Source: Blakeslea trispora
Lineage: Eukaryota > Mucoromycota > Mucoromycetes > Mucorales > Choanephoraceae
Reading direction: 5' to 3'
Assembly (NCBI GenBank): GCA_025331445.1
Contig: JAIWNE010000020.1
Coordinates: 1-64,000 of the forward strand
DNA: 64,000 bases
Numbering within the stretch: position 1 is the first letter of the stretch; each line of letters opens with the position of its first letter. Positions 10,103 through 19,443 of the stretch are shown here, one piece after another. Both the position numbers and the translations under genes were made by a program. The notes under the pieces are model-generated. The model ran no database searches and was not told the origin of the DNA. It was given only the letters and a program-made list of their open reading frames with translations.

Positions 10103-10358
10103 TAAAAATATAGAATATAGAAATAAAGAACAAATAAGAATGATGTAAGATATAACTTTAATATGATTATTAATAAGGTAAACAGGAATATGAATGAATG
10201 TATAACTATGAGTATAAATGAATGTAAATGTTTATTCAGTAGTCGCTCTATTTAAGGGTAGCCAAAAATCTTGAAAATTTCACCCTTAAATAGAGAATAC
10301 CCTTAAGTAGAATTGTGGGTCGTTCTACCACAATTGCCGTGTGGCTCACTCCGACTTC

Positions 10359-10440
10359 GGATGTGGTTATAGGCCTTCAGGCCGCGCTTTTATTCTCAGA
10401 TTATATAAAATAAAATTTCTATATCTATTTCTTTATACCT
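10359..10440 (+). repeat. Left terminal inverted repeat of DIRS copy 2
   Basis: This 82-nt segment is the exact reverse complement of 14397-14478. It contains an AT-rich tract with TATA-like sequence (ttatataaaata, about 10401-10412) shortly upstream of the Gag start at 10467, so it may double as promoter. Confidence 0.85.
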
Positions 10441-10466
10441 TTCAAAGCCGCGCATCGTGGCACAAC

Positions 10467-11234
10467 ATGTCAAATGAATTATCTGCAGAAGAAATTCGAG
10501 AATTACGAGAGCTTAGAGATCAACTCAAGCGTCAACAATTACAGGAAGACCGAGAACCAAGACGGCTTCCAAATGAAATATTCTTGGAATTGGAAGAAAC
10601 TCCCAGTTCTCAACTTAAGAATAAACTCAAACAATTTGCCAGGATCACACCAAGATTCGAAGGGGATTCCTGGACAAAGACTGGAGCAGCCAACAAAGGA
10701 TGTCTCCAAGACCTCAAAAGATACAAGATCGATGCTCTACAACAGATCAATGCGATCACAAAGGGGGCCGATCGGCTTAGAACAGCAGCCAGAGGAGCAA
10801 CAGACCTTTATCAAGACCTCCAACAGATCTTTGAAGAAGGGGGAGATGAAAACTCAATGGACATCATCCTGGAAAAGGCTCGAAGACTTTCGATTTACTG
10901 TTGGGCAACCGGTAAAGAATTGGACAAGGATGCCAAACAGGTCAACCTTCGAGCAATCCAACTCCCAAGCAACCTCAAGTACTTGGAAGAAGATGATGAT
11001 GACGATGAAAACAAGGAATATTTCATCAACAACGAAATCATGGAAAAGATCAACAAAGCCAAATACGAAAACGCAGTTGTTCGAAGAGCTACCGGTGGTG
11101 AGTACAAGAGACACACCTATGGAGGAAACTACAAGACCAAGAAAAATTTTTTGGGGAAAAGCCACTTCCGCCAACGACCACCACCGCCAGCTCCAAGACA
11201 GGAACAGCACCCTGGTCACTCCAAAGACCAGTGA
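10467..11234 (+). CDS. DIRS copy 2 Gag-like protein
   Basis: The ATG at 10467 (cacaacATGtc) opens a 255-residue frame ending in TGA at 11232-11234. The N-terminus is a charged helical segment rich in Glu/Arg/Leu. The middle has an acidic run of Asp/Glu near residue 175, and the C-terminus is basic and Pro/Gln-rich, as in nucleic-acid-binding Gag tails. No zinc knuckle is visible. Assignment as Gag is by position and composition. A second ATG at 10474, in another frame, starts a much longer overlapping frame. Confidence 0.6.
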   Translation: MSNELSAEEIRELRELRDQLKRQQLQEDREPRRLPNEIFLELEETPSSQLKNKLKQFARITPRFEGDSWTKTGAANKGCLQDLKRYKIDALQQINAITKGADRLRTAARGATDLYQDLQQIFEEGGDENSMDIILEKARRLSIYCWATGKELDKDAKQVNLRAIQLPSNLKYLEEDDDDDENKEYFINNEIMEKINKAKYENAVVRRATGGEYKRHTYGGNYKTKKNFLGKSHFRQRPPPPAPRQEQHPGHSKDQ

Positions 11235-13255
11235 TCGAGAAGGAAATAGCCCCATCAACCAAGACATCACCAATCAAATTAGAGATGCAAAAACTAATAA
11301 AACCTACAAAAGCATTAGAAAATTTAGGAAAAGATCAAAAAATATCAGAAAATTATTCAATTCCAGAAGATGGAATACTACCAGGTGCAAGATTACAACT
11401 ATTTCAAGACAATTGGAAACAGAGAATCAAGCATCAATGGCCATTATCAGTGATTCAGGACGGTTACCGAATTCAATTCAACAAACTACCGATTCCATGG
11501 AAAGAAAAGAAATTCAACTATTCAGCTTCAGACCAACAGTCAGTGGATCTTGCAGTACAAGCCTTTCTGAAATCTCAAATCATAGAACGTTCTCCGAATC
11601 AAGATTTCCGTTTTCTGTCAAACTTGTTCACCATTCAAGAAGAAACGAAGGTTCGCCCTATCTTGGACTGTCGCCGAATCAATCAATATGTACAGTGCCA
11701 GCATTTCAAGATGGAAGGGGTTCCAGCGTTAAGGGAGTTGATAGAAGAGAAAGATCTGATTTGCAAGGTCGATTTGAAGGATGCGTATGTGGTTGTTCCA
11801 ATACACACAGAATCCAGGAAGTTCTTGTCTTTCCGTCACAAAGGTATTGTATACCAGTATCGATCGCTAGCATTTGGATTGAGTGTAGCACCTCGGGTGT
11901 TCTCCAAACTAATGCGCTTTGCTATGGAAGCTATTCGGGAGAAGGGCATTCGGATAGTGTATTACCTAGACGATGTTTGTCTATTAGCCAAGTCAGCAGA
12001 GGAAATGGAAAAGAATGTGAAGGAGGTTTTACATCACTTGACAGAGCTCGGTTTCATCATCAACTACAAGAAGAGCGACTTACTTCCCAAACAGGTGCAA
12101 GACTTTCTGGGATTCACATTCGACTCGAAGAAGATGGAGATCCGAGTGCCGGAAAAGAAGTTGTCAAAGCTGACATCCCGGGTCAAACAACTCTTGAAAA
12201 GAGCAAGTCATTTCTCATGTCGTTGGATAGCGAGCCTATTAGGGAAGATAACTGCGATGATTCCTGCAATGGGAGAAGCCCTACTGAGAGTTCGATTCTT
12301 GCAGAGGGACTTAGCGAGAGCCTTGAGACAACAAGCATACAATTGGGAAGCTCCATGCAAGATCTCGCATCAGACATGGGAAGAATTACAATGGTGGATA
12401 ACCAATGCAGTCAAGAAGAATGGCCTACCAATCCGAGTACCGGAACCAGCCGATCCGAAGGTAAAGATTTATGTAGACGCTTCAGATACAGGTTGGGGAG
12501 TGAGCTCGACAACAGTGGAGACGAGCGGGTTTTGGTTGCCAGAAGAAAAAGAAACTTCGATAAATACAAGGGAGCTGAAGACGATACTCTTTGCACTGCA
12601 GCTACACGCAGAAAGATACAAAGGAGAAGTGATTCATATCTACACCGACAACATGACAGCATTGAAACATGTCAAGAAGTCAGGAGGAACGGCTTCCGCT
12701 CTGCTTCAAGCACTGACGTTGGAGATACAACAGATTGTTACAACCAATCGACTGCAAGTCCGATATTTCCACATTCCAGGAGTAGCAAATATTTCGGCAG
12801 ACAAGCTCAGCAGAATCAAGAAGCCTTTGTACGAGTGGACGTTACCCAGAAGGTTTTTCCGTCAGATTCAAACCAGATGGAAGATGACACTGGATGCCTT
12901 TGCATCAAGGGAAAACACCCGCCTATCAAAGTATTGGAGCCGCATGCCCGATCCATCTGCCCTGGCGACAGACGCCTTCAAACAACAGTGGCCGAAGAAG
13001 GGGCTTTATCTGCATCCTCCATGGAAACTCATTCCCAAAGTACTCCACAAACTGCAGCAGGAACAGGTACAGTCAGCAGTGATGATTACACCAAGATGGC
13101 AAACCCAGTACTGGTGGCCGATGCTACTACGACAGGCCATCGAACAACCAATCCACATGCAAGTGAACAAGACCTGGTGCTTGACCGCATGGCGGTTATC
13201 AGGAATTCGCAGCAAAAACAAGGAACTATTTCTGGGGAAGCAAGCGACTACTTGA
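11231..13255 (+). CDS. DIRS copy 2 reverse transcriptase/RNase H
   Basis: About 674 codons open, overlapping the Gag stop by 4 bp. Initiation could be at GTG 11231 or at a downstream ATG (11285). The RT domain carries R-P-I-L-D-C-R-R-I-N, CKVDLKDAYVVVPI (first Asp), L-A-F-G-L-S and the catalytic YYLDDV box. RNase H carries I-Y-V-D-A-S-D-T-G-W-G, NTRELKTILFAL, YTDNMTALKHV and VANISADKLSR. These blocks align in order with DIRS copy 1 although the sequences are clearly divergent. It ends at TGA 13253-13255, with the recombinase ORF starting 67 bp earlier. No interruption is seen. Confidence 0.85.
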   Translation: MIEKEIAPSTKTSPIKLEMQKLIKPTKALENLGKDQKISENYSIPEDGILPGARLQLFQDNWKQRIKHQWPLSVIQDGYRIQFNKLPIPWKEKKFNYSASDQQSVDLAVQAFLKSQIIERSPNQDFRFLSNLFTIQEETKVRPILDCRRINQYVQCQHFKMEGVPALRELIEEKDLICKVDLKDAYVVVPIHTESRKFLSFRHKGIVYQYRSLAFGLSVAPRVFSKLMRFAMEAIREKGIRIVYYLDDVCLLAKSAEEMEKNVKEVLHHLTELGFIINYKKSDLLPKQVQDFLGFTFDSKKMEIRVPEKKLSKLTSRVKQLLKRASHFSCRWIASLLGKITAMIPAMGEALLRVRFLQRDLARALRQQAYNWEAPCKISHQTWEELQWWITNAVKKNGLPIRVPEPADPKVKIYVDASDTGWGVSSTTVETSGFWLPEEKETSINTRELKTILFALQLHAERYKGEVIHIYTDNMTALKHVKKSGGTASALLQALTLEIQQIVTTNRLQVRYFHIPGVANISADKLSRIKKPLYEWTLPRRFFRQIQTRWKMTLDAFASRENTRLSKYWSRMPDPSALATDAFKQQWPKKGLYLHPPWKLIPKVLHKLQQEQVQSAVMITPRWQTQYWWPMLLRQAIEQPIHMQVNKTWCLTAWRLSGIRSKNKELFLGKQATT

Positions 13256-14361
13256 CTCATTCAAACAAGATAAGCACCAGAAAAAGTTATGATACGCAAT
13301 GGAGGAAGTATGCCGAATGGTGTCTGCGACAAGAACCTGCTCTGGAACCTACCGCATACAACCCAACAAAGGTTGTTGAATATATAGTTTACAACAAGGA
13401 TTTCTCTCCACAACACCTAAACAGCATTCGTTCAGCTATCGCTTCAGTGTATTGGGAATTGCACCCTTCAAGACCGGCTCTTGCTTCAAATACATTAGTA
13501 ATAAAATTTTTTCAAGCAAGAAAGAGAACCAACCCTAAACTGCCAAATTCAGCTAGGGAGGTTTATAGCTTAGAACCTTTGATTAAGATGATTCGTTCTT
13601 GGGGTGATTCAGAGCATTTGGATCTTCGAAGACTTCAAGACAAGACCATCTTACTACTGGCAATGGTAACAATGTGGCGACCTCGCTCTGATTTGGGAAA
13701 CCTACAAAGAAGAGACATAACATTTGAAGTGGACGAGCAAAGTGGTCTTGAAGGCGTTTGTATCCTTGCACGAGACCCTAAGGAAATTGTTCCAAAACAA
13801 TCCAAATTTGGACCTATCGAAGACACACTTATGTGTCCTGTGTATACACTCAAGATGTTCGTGGATAGAACTGCATCATGGCGCCAGAACCTACCCGATG
13901 ATCACAAGTTGTTTTTGAAGTTTATTGACAGCGATGACATTAGCCAGATAGAATCAGCAGGAAGTAAGACGGTGTCGATGTGGGTAAAGAACCGACTTCA
14001 GCAAGCAGGAATTGATACAAGTAAATTCAAGGCACATTCTCTGCGAGCAGCAGCCAGCACCTTTGCGGTACAACAAGGGGCATCTATACAAGAAGTCAAA
14101 TTACATGCCAATTGGAGTCTTCACGCTGACACGTTTGAGCGATTTTATTTGCGTCCTGCAGACAGACAACGTCAAGGCCAAGCCATAAGCAAGAAGATTT
14201 TTCAAGCTACTGAAAACAGAACCACATCCGAAGTCGGAGTGAGCCACACGGCAATTGTGGTAGGAACGACCCACAATGGCCTAGTTGGCGAAACGAAGAC
14301 AGAGGATGTGGTGGGTGCCCGCCCTTGGTATGAAAATTGGTGGCCATTTTCCCAGCCCTAA
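13189..14361 (+). CDS. DIRS copy 2 tyrosine recombinase
   Basis: ATG 13189 is the best local start and gives 390 residues; the same frame is also open for about 900 codons upstream. The N-terminal core-binding part contains S-T-R-K-S-Y-D-T-Q-W and W-C-L-R-Q-E. The catalytic domain has T-M-W-R-P-R-S-D-L (Arg), H-S-L-R-A-A-A-S-T (HxxR), H-A-N-W (His/Trp) and F-E-R-F-Y (Tyr), so all catalytic positions are in place, unlike copy 1. The C-terminal 40 or so codons are encoded by the internal complementary region. The enzyme would recombine the circular cDNA into the genome at an ATT-like site. Confidence 0.85.
   Translation: MAVIRNSQQKQGTISGEASDYLTHSNKISTRKSYDTQWRKYAEWCLRQEPALEPTAYNPTKVVEYIVYNKDFSPQHLNSIRSAIASVYWELHPSRPALASNTLVIKFFQARKRTNPKLPNSAREVYSLEPLIKMIRSWGDSEHLDLRRLQDKTILLLAMVTMWRPRSDLGNLQRRDITFEVDEQSGLEGVCILARDPKEIVPKQSKFGPIEDTLMCPVYTLKMFVDRTASWRQNLPDDHKLFLKFIDSDDISQIESAGSKTVSMWVKNRLQQAGIDTSKFKAHSLRAAASTFAVQQGASIQEVKLHANWSLHADTFERFYLRPADRQRQGQAISKKIFQATENRTTSEVGVSHTAIVVGTTHNGLVGETKTEDVVGARPWYENWWPFSQP
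14221..14312 (+). repeat. Internal complementary region of DIRS copy 2
   Basis: 14221-14277 is the reverse complement of 10312-10367, with one extra base (cgttcct here against cgttct at the left end). 14278-14312 is the exact reverse complement of 14470-14504. The two halves join at an AAT shared with the ATT element ends. It lies inside the 3' end of the recombinase ORF. Confidence 0.85.
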
Positions 14362-14396
14362 AGACTTGAAAAGATCTTGACGATGACGCCTTTTTT

Positions 14397-14478
14397 AGGT
14401 ATAAAGAAATAGATATAGAAATTTTATTTTATATAATCTGAGAATAAAAGCGCGGCCTGAAGGCCTATAACCACATCC
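14397..14478 (-). repeat. Right terminal inverted repeat of DIRS copy 2
   Basis: Exact 82-nt reverse complement of 10359-10440. The recombinase stop codon lies 36 bp upstream. Confidence 0.85.
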
Positions 14479-14620
14479 TCTGTCTTCGTTTCGCCAACTA
14501 GGCCATTGGTTTTAGAGCTTGTATTGAAAAATATTTTTCAGAAACCCACCCTTATATAAAGAATACCCTTAAACAGAACACCCTTAAATAGAGCGACTAC
14601 TGTTGGTATATTGAGATGCC

Positions 14621-15730
14621 TTGATAGCTAGTAATAAATATATGCATTCAAACTATGACATGGTGAAAAAGAGGAACTCTTTTTTTTTGGTGTACGAGAA
14701 AGGCGTGTCAGTGCGTGTAGCAGCCCTGCAACTGCAGATCAAACCACGAACAGCGCAGTATTGGGTTCAGAAAGATCAAAAAGAACCAGCAAATCAGATC
14801 GTAAGAAATGCGGGTGGCGGTAGGCCACCAGGACGGCCACCAAAGCTAGTCAAAGAGCATCAAAAATTCCTGGTTGATTTGATCGATGAAAAGCCATCAC
14901 TTATGCTGGACGAGATCATGACAAGCTTAACAAATCAGTTTGCAAACCTCGACATCAAGAAAAGTGCATTACACGATTTCATGACCAAAAAATGCAAGAT
15001 TAGCCTGAAGCGAGCTCATTTTCAATCAGTCGAACAAAACAGTCTGGAAAAAATCGAAAACCGACATGCTTGGGTGACAAAATGACTGCAAACCGACATG
15101 AACTATCTGAGCAATTGTGTGTTTGTAGATGAAGCAGCGTTCCACATCAACAGGAAGTGTTCGTATACTTGGCCTAAAAAAGGCTCTTGTGCAATTGTCA
15201 AGGTGCCAAAAACCAGAGTGATAACAACAACCATTCTCGGTGCAATCTCCCCATTTGGTGTTGTGATCGTATTGGTGCGACATCCAAAGGCAGCGACTCC
15301 ATTCAAAAAGCGCAAGACGACAGGCAGCAGAGCCGATGACAAGACTACCAGTAAACATGGAACTGCCACGGGCCACTACTTTAATTTCCTATCGAGAACA
15401 ATGGATGTATTAGACAGGCACGAAATGTTCAAGGACAATTATATTGTAATAGATGATGTATCTGTTCACCAACACGAGGATATTCGCAAGTATATAGAAA
15501 ACCGTGGATATCGGTGTGTATACCTCCCGCCTTATTCACAAGAACCGAATCCAATTGAGCAATTTTGGTCTATTTGCAAAAGCAAACTCAAGAGAGAACA
15601 GCTTTTGGAAGAGACCCAGACAACCAAGATTCAAATGGCTTGCAATCATATTTTCATTGGAGATCTTCTAGGATTCTGCAAATATTCTATCGAAAATTTT
15701 GATCAATGCTTGAATAAAACGGCAATTTAA
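14621..15730 (+). pseudogene. Tc1/IS630-superfamily DD34E transposase, one in-frame TGA at a tryptophan
   Basis: One continuous frame, broken only by TGA 15083-15085, reads from near 14621 to TAA 15730. An HTH-like region (V-R-V-A-A-L-Q-L-Q-I) is followed by a basic G-G-R-P-P-G-R-P-P hinge. The catalytic domain has N-C-V-F-V-D-E-A-A-F (first Asp), V-I-D-D-V-S-V-H (second Asp; related copies have DNAPIH) and E-P-N-P-I-E-Q-F-W (Glu), spaced 34 residues. The TGA stands where the family has W before L-Q-T-D-M. The nearby 14602 repeat end points away from this gene, so no terminal repeats are assigned. Confidence 0.75.
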
Positions 15731-16067
15731 TACGAAATTTGTTTATATTAAATGCAATGTCTTAGAGGTAGTGCTTGATGTAAGGGAAAGCAATGTTAAA
15801 ATTCAAAGGAGGTCTGGAAGTCCACAAGTTTAGTTAAAAATATATCACAGTGGCGACACATAAGAGATTTACAGCATAATTTGGCCAGTTCCAAGTATTT
15901 ATAGTTTGCGTTCAGCGTGTTGATATGATTGCTTCAAGTATCACACCTAAAGCAATTCTGCTAGTACTTGACTACGATTTGCTGCTATTGGTCATGATTA
16001 TAGTCTTTAACATTGCTTTCGCTTACACAATAAACCATTGAGTAACAGGAAAAGAGGGATAATCCCA
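15731..16067. other. Non-coding spacer left of the palindrome
   Basis: AT-rich, with no gene, RNA or repeat that I can recognise. It contains the unlocated right end of the preceding transposon relic. Confidence 0.4.
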
Positions 16068-16110
16068 AGTGTCTATTCTAGTGTCAATGCTGTTTGTGGT
16101 TTAAAAGTAT

Positions 16111-17469
16111 TTAACTTTTCATCACGTGGAAGGAAGGCATAAAAAGATTATTGGTTAAGGGCATACTTTTTGTTTTTTTATTATCATTGTATAAGTTTTT
16201 TATCATATCAAAGGAAGGGAATGGGGAATGAACGGCAGGAGCAGACGAAGTAGAAGGAGTGGTATTTTTTTGGCATAAGTTTTCATATAAAGACATAATA
16301 TTGTACAGCGAGTTCATTTGTGAAGGGAGGGAGGAAAAGTTGCGGTAAAAGAGCGGAATGGTAACGGATTCAACGTGTGTCAAGAAAAAAATGTCATTTT
16401 GGCTGCTCATAATGTAAAAGTCTATGTTGTTTCCAATTACTTGGAAACAAACAATAGCTTCCAAACCTTCTGTCTCTAACATTTGGCGACCAGAGACACC
16501 AAGACGTAGGAGGTCCCACTCCAAACTAGACTTACTTGAGCCCTCAGGCTTCACCTTACCAACGACGTTCTTGTAGTCACCATTGACTACTACAAGGTAG
16601 TCCGGTCGGACACCCTTCAAACAAGCATCATGCTTGTCAAAGACAAGGTTCGAGCTATAGCAAAAATATGTTAGTTCTATATATGTAACAGAAGCGAATC
16701 AAGACAAGAAAAAAAAAAAGAGAATCGCTTACGAATACGGGTTATAGCCCTTGTTTAGCTTGAACAATTGCAGCATCAATGTGTGCACAATTGATGTCTG
16801 CAATTCCATTTCACCGACCTTCTTTGGACTTTCAACCAAATTGTCCACACTATTATTAAGGTTTGTTACAATAAGCGCTTAAATATTGTTTGCAATACTT
16901 ACAGACAACACGTAAATTGTAGCAGTCTTTTTGCTGCTTTGCAATTTGTCTTCTTCTTCATATCACCAATCTTTTCTTGAAACTCAAGAACGTCATCAAA
17001 GTCATTGTCAGATAAGTCCTGGTACAAATTGTTACAACCATTCAATAAACATGAGCGTAAGTGTAGATATACTTACTGAGATCAGATCTTCAATCTCGTT
17101 CTTCAGAGTTTGAGGAAATCTTTTGGGTGGACCCCACTTCTTCATCCTCAAGTATCTTCTATACTCGCAGAGCACTTCAAGCCTGGGGCATTCTTTGTAC
17201 TTGCTTGCCAGATTAGCTTCTACCTTGATTATACTGTATAATGACCTATTTTTAAAGACCTGTAAGCACCTAATATGCAAGCTATACTGTAATATTATTT
17301 ACAGGAGCGGAATAATATGACTCTTCATATCTTGTGTAAAGCTGAAGCTGTCGCCTCCTGTCAGTTCTTGGTAGGCTTCTTTTTCAATTTAAAAAACGCA
17401 GCAGAAATGTTCACACGCTTGTAGTAAAAGGGCTCAGCATTTGAGCAAGCAATAGTGAAGTCTTTTAAG
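16111..17469 (-). pseudogene. Palindrome-arm gene, left copy, frameshifted in its first clear exon
   Basis: This is the mirror of the gene at 19444-20803, transcribed leftward and ending at TAA 16111. Exons B to E and all their splice signals are identical to the right copy. In exon A the run coding for the two Lys residues after F-F-K-L has lost one A (five T on the plus strand near 17380), shifting the frame before E-A-Y-Q-E-L. The protein from this copy would be truncated early unless it starts in a later exon. The rest of the copy shows no decay, so the deletion looks very young (or is a sequencing error in a homopolymer). Confidence 0.6.
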
Positions 17470-17993
17470 CTAAAATTATAGAAAGTTTAGTATCAAGATT
17501 GGCCTTGCCTATGTCTGACACATGCCTGGTTTCAGTTTGGCTAAATAGCCTTTTTGTTCTTGTTGAGATACTATTAAACACAGCTATTAATAACTAACTT
17601 ATTTTCATGTGCTTGCTGTCTACTTGCGTAATTAACTACATAATTAACAAAGTTAGTATACTTATTCAGCATTACGAGCTTTAACAGCTGGAAACGTGTA
17701 TACTTACGTTGGATATCGTGTTATTTGACTTGATAAATCATTATGAGTAAATATTTATTTAGTTTAATCTGTTCATTCCATAAAACCAATTGCATATATA
17801 CCACTTACAGTAGACATAATGGAGGTATTTAAATATAATATGAAGAGAAGAGAAGAGAAGAGAAGAGGGGCAGTAAAATAAGATAGTGAAGATAAAGCCT
17901 GTGTACCGGGAGTTTAAATGCTGTAACTTAAGTCACACAAAAAAGATGTGTTGGAAGAATATTCTTTATCCACTTTTCTACGTAAAACTCAAC

Positions 17994-18872
17994 ATGCCTT
18001 TTACGAAACTCAAAACTCCAAGCTTAGAGCAAGTTTTTTTTTACGCCAAGATAGGTGACGTGGTTGGTGTAGCTAGTACCAGCGTCCAAAGAGTTGCCAA
18101 CCGAATCAAGGAAACCGGATTGCCATTGCAAAACAAACCACCTGGACGGCCCAAAGTGTTGTCAGAAAGAGATTTAAACCATCTTGAGTTGCTTGTAAGA
18201 CGCTATCCTTTCGCTTCTTACAACCAAATTAATTTTGAGCACAAGATGGTTGATATCAAAATTCACAGAAACACCTTGATAAGCTACTTGAAAGATGTGA
18301 GTTTTGTATCGTACTTTGCAGCTCATAAGCCAAAACTGTCTGAAGTAAACAGGCTTAAGCGACTTCGATGGGCCAAAGAAAGGGTCAATTGGCCACTAGA
18401 GAGTTTAAGACGTGTTGTGTGGTCTGATGAGTCACGATTTACTGTGGAAGGTTATCGTGGAGGAACCAGAGTGCTCCAAAAGCTAAGCGAAAGGTATCAA
18501 GGGCAGCCCATAACAAAGTGGACTGGTGGTTTTGATCTTTTGATCTTGTGTGATGGCTCTACACACCAAATCACCCGCTTTGATTTCTTGCCACCACAAA
18601 GTCCTGATCTCAACCCAATTGAGCATATCTGAAGTTCTCTAGATAAGTTCATGGAAGAACGAAGTCCTAACGTAAACAATGTGAAGTGATTGGAGTCAAC
18701 TCTGCAAGAAAATTGGGGACAGATCAGTGTTGATCTTGCAACACGTTTGGTTGAAAGTATGAGGGACCACTGCCAAGCAGTTATTGATGCCAATGGTGGA
18801 CCAGCTAAACATCAGAGCTCACTTTTTCCTTGCTTTTTCTTAAAAATATCACTCAAATTACATTTGTGCTGA
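17994..18872 (+). pseudogene. Tc1-like transposase with internal deletion, in the palindrome loop
   Basis: From ATG 17994 the frame shows a paired-like HTH (V-A-S-T-S-V-Q-R-V-A-N-R-I), a P-P-G-R-P-K hinge, a second HTH and the first catalytic Asp (V-V-W-S-D-E-S-R-F). The segment with the second Asp (usually DNAPxH) is missing: after K-W-T-G-G the sequence jumps to a stretch just before L-P-P-Q-S-P-D-L-N-P-I-E-H, which holds the third residue. TGA at 18630-18632 replaces the conserved W of NPIEHxW, and another TGA lies at 18687-18689. A family-like C-terminus continues to 18872. No terminal repeats flank it; the loop edges are the palindrome arms. Confidence 0.75.
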
Positions 18873-19443
18873 ATTTAGAAAAACAAGAGCTTTTCTTGGA
18901 CTTACTACGTTTATTGCATGATACAGTATGCATCTCGGCTTTTCAAAAGAATATTCTTCCAACACATCTTTTTTGTGTGACTTAAGTTACAGCATTTAAA
19001 CTCCCGGTACACAGGCTTTATCTTCACTATCTTATTTTACTGCCCCTCTTCTCTTCTCTTCTCTTCTCTTCATATTATATTTAAATACCTCCATTATGTC
19101 TACTGTAAGTGGTATATATGCAATTGGTTTTATGGAATGAACAGATTAAACTAAATAAATATTTACTCATAATGATTTATCAAGTCAAATAACACGATAT
19201 CCAACGTAAGTATACACGTTTCCAGCTGTTAAAGCTCGTAATGCTGAATAAGTATACTAACTTTGTTAATTATGTAGTTAATTACGCAAGTAGACAGCAA
19301 GCACATGAAAATAAGTTAGTTATTAATAGCTGTGTTTAATAGTATCTCAACAAGAACAAAAAGGCTATTTAGCCAAACTGAAACCAGGCATGTGTCAGAC
19401 ATAGGCAAGGCCAATCTTGATACTAAACTTTCTATAATTTTAG

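Larger units (their letters stand above)
10474..14361 (+). other. 1,295-codon open frame overlapping Gag and RT and ending as tyrosine recombinase
   Basis: From ATG 10474, seven nucleotides after the Gag ATG, a frame different from Gag and RT runs without any stop to TAA 14361. About the first 905 codons overlap Gag and RT/RNase H; the last 390 are the tyrosine recombinase. The overlapping part is Ser/Thr/Arg/Gln-rich and shows no domain I recognise. Leaky scanning past the first ATG could in principle translate it. Whether it is expressed as one protein is inference; the open frame itself is direct observation. Confidence 0.6.
10312..14507 (+). mobile_element. Complete DIRS-type retrotransposon (DIRS copy 2)
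   Basis: All parts of a DIRS element are present: an 82-nt perfect terminal inverted repeat (10359-10440 and 14397-14478), a left extension (10312-10358), a right extension (14479-14507), and an internal complementary region (14221-14312). The first half of that region is the reverse complement of the left extension and the second half that of the right extension. Both outer ends carry ATT (10312-10314 and 14505-14507), shared at the junction in the internal region. That is the geometry needed to close the cDNA into a circle before recombinase-mediated insertion. Gag, RT/RNase H and tyrosine recombinase frames are all open, so the element may be active. Confidence 0.9.
10237..14602. mobile_element. 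Second MITE, split by insertion of DIRS copy 2
   Basis: The left half (10237-10311) begins cagtagtcgctctatttaag, and the right half (14508-14602) ends cttaaatagagcgactactg, forming a terminal inverted repeat pair. Both halves carry internal ccctta-type subterminal repeats. Joined, they would be about 171 bp, a typical MITE. The complete DIRS element sits exactly between them. Flanking dinucleotides are TT on both sides, so a TA duplication is not visible. Confidence 0.7.

Noticed and set aside
14580..15730. Right MITE end at 14602 taken as the left terminus of the following DD34E transposase.
   Set aside because: The outer tip of that repeat points rightward, so the element it bounds lies to its left; it pairs with 10237.
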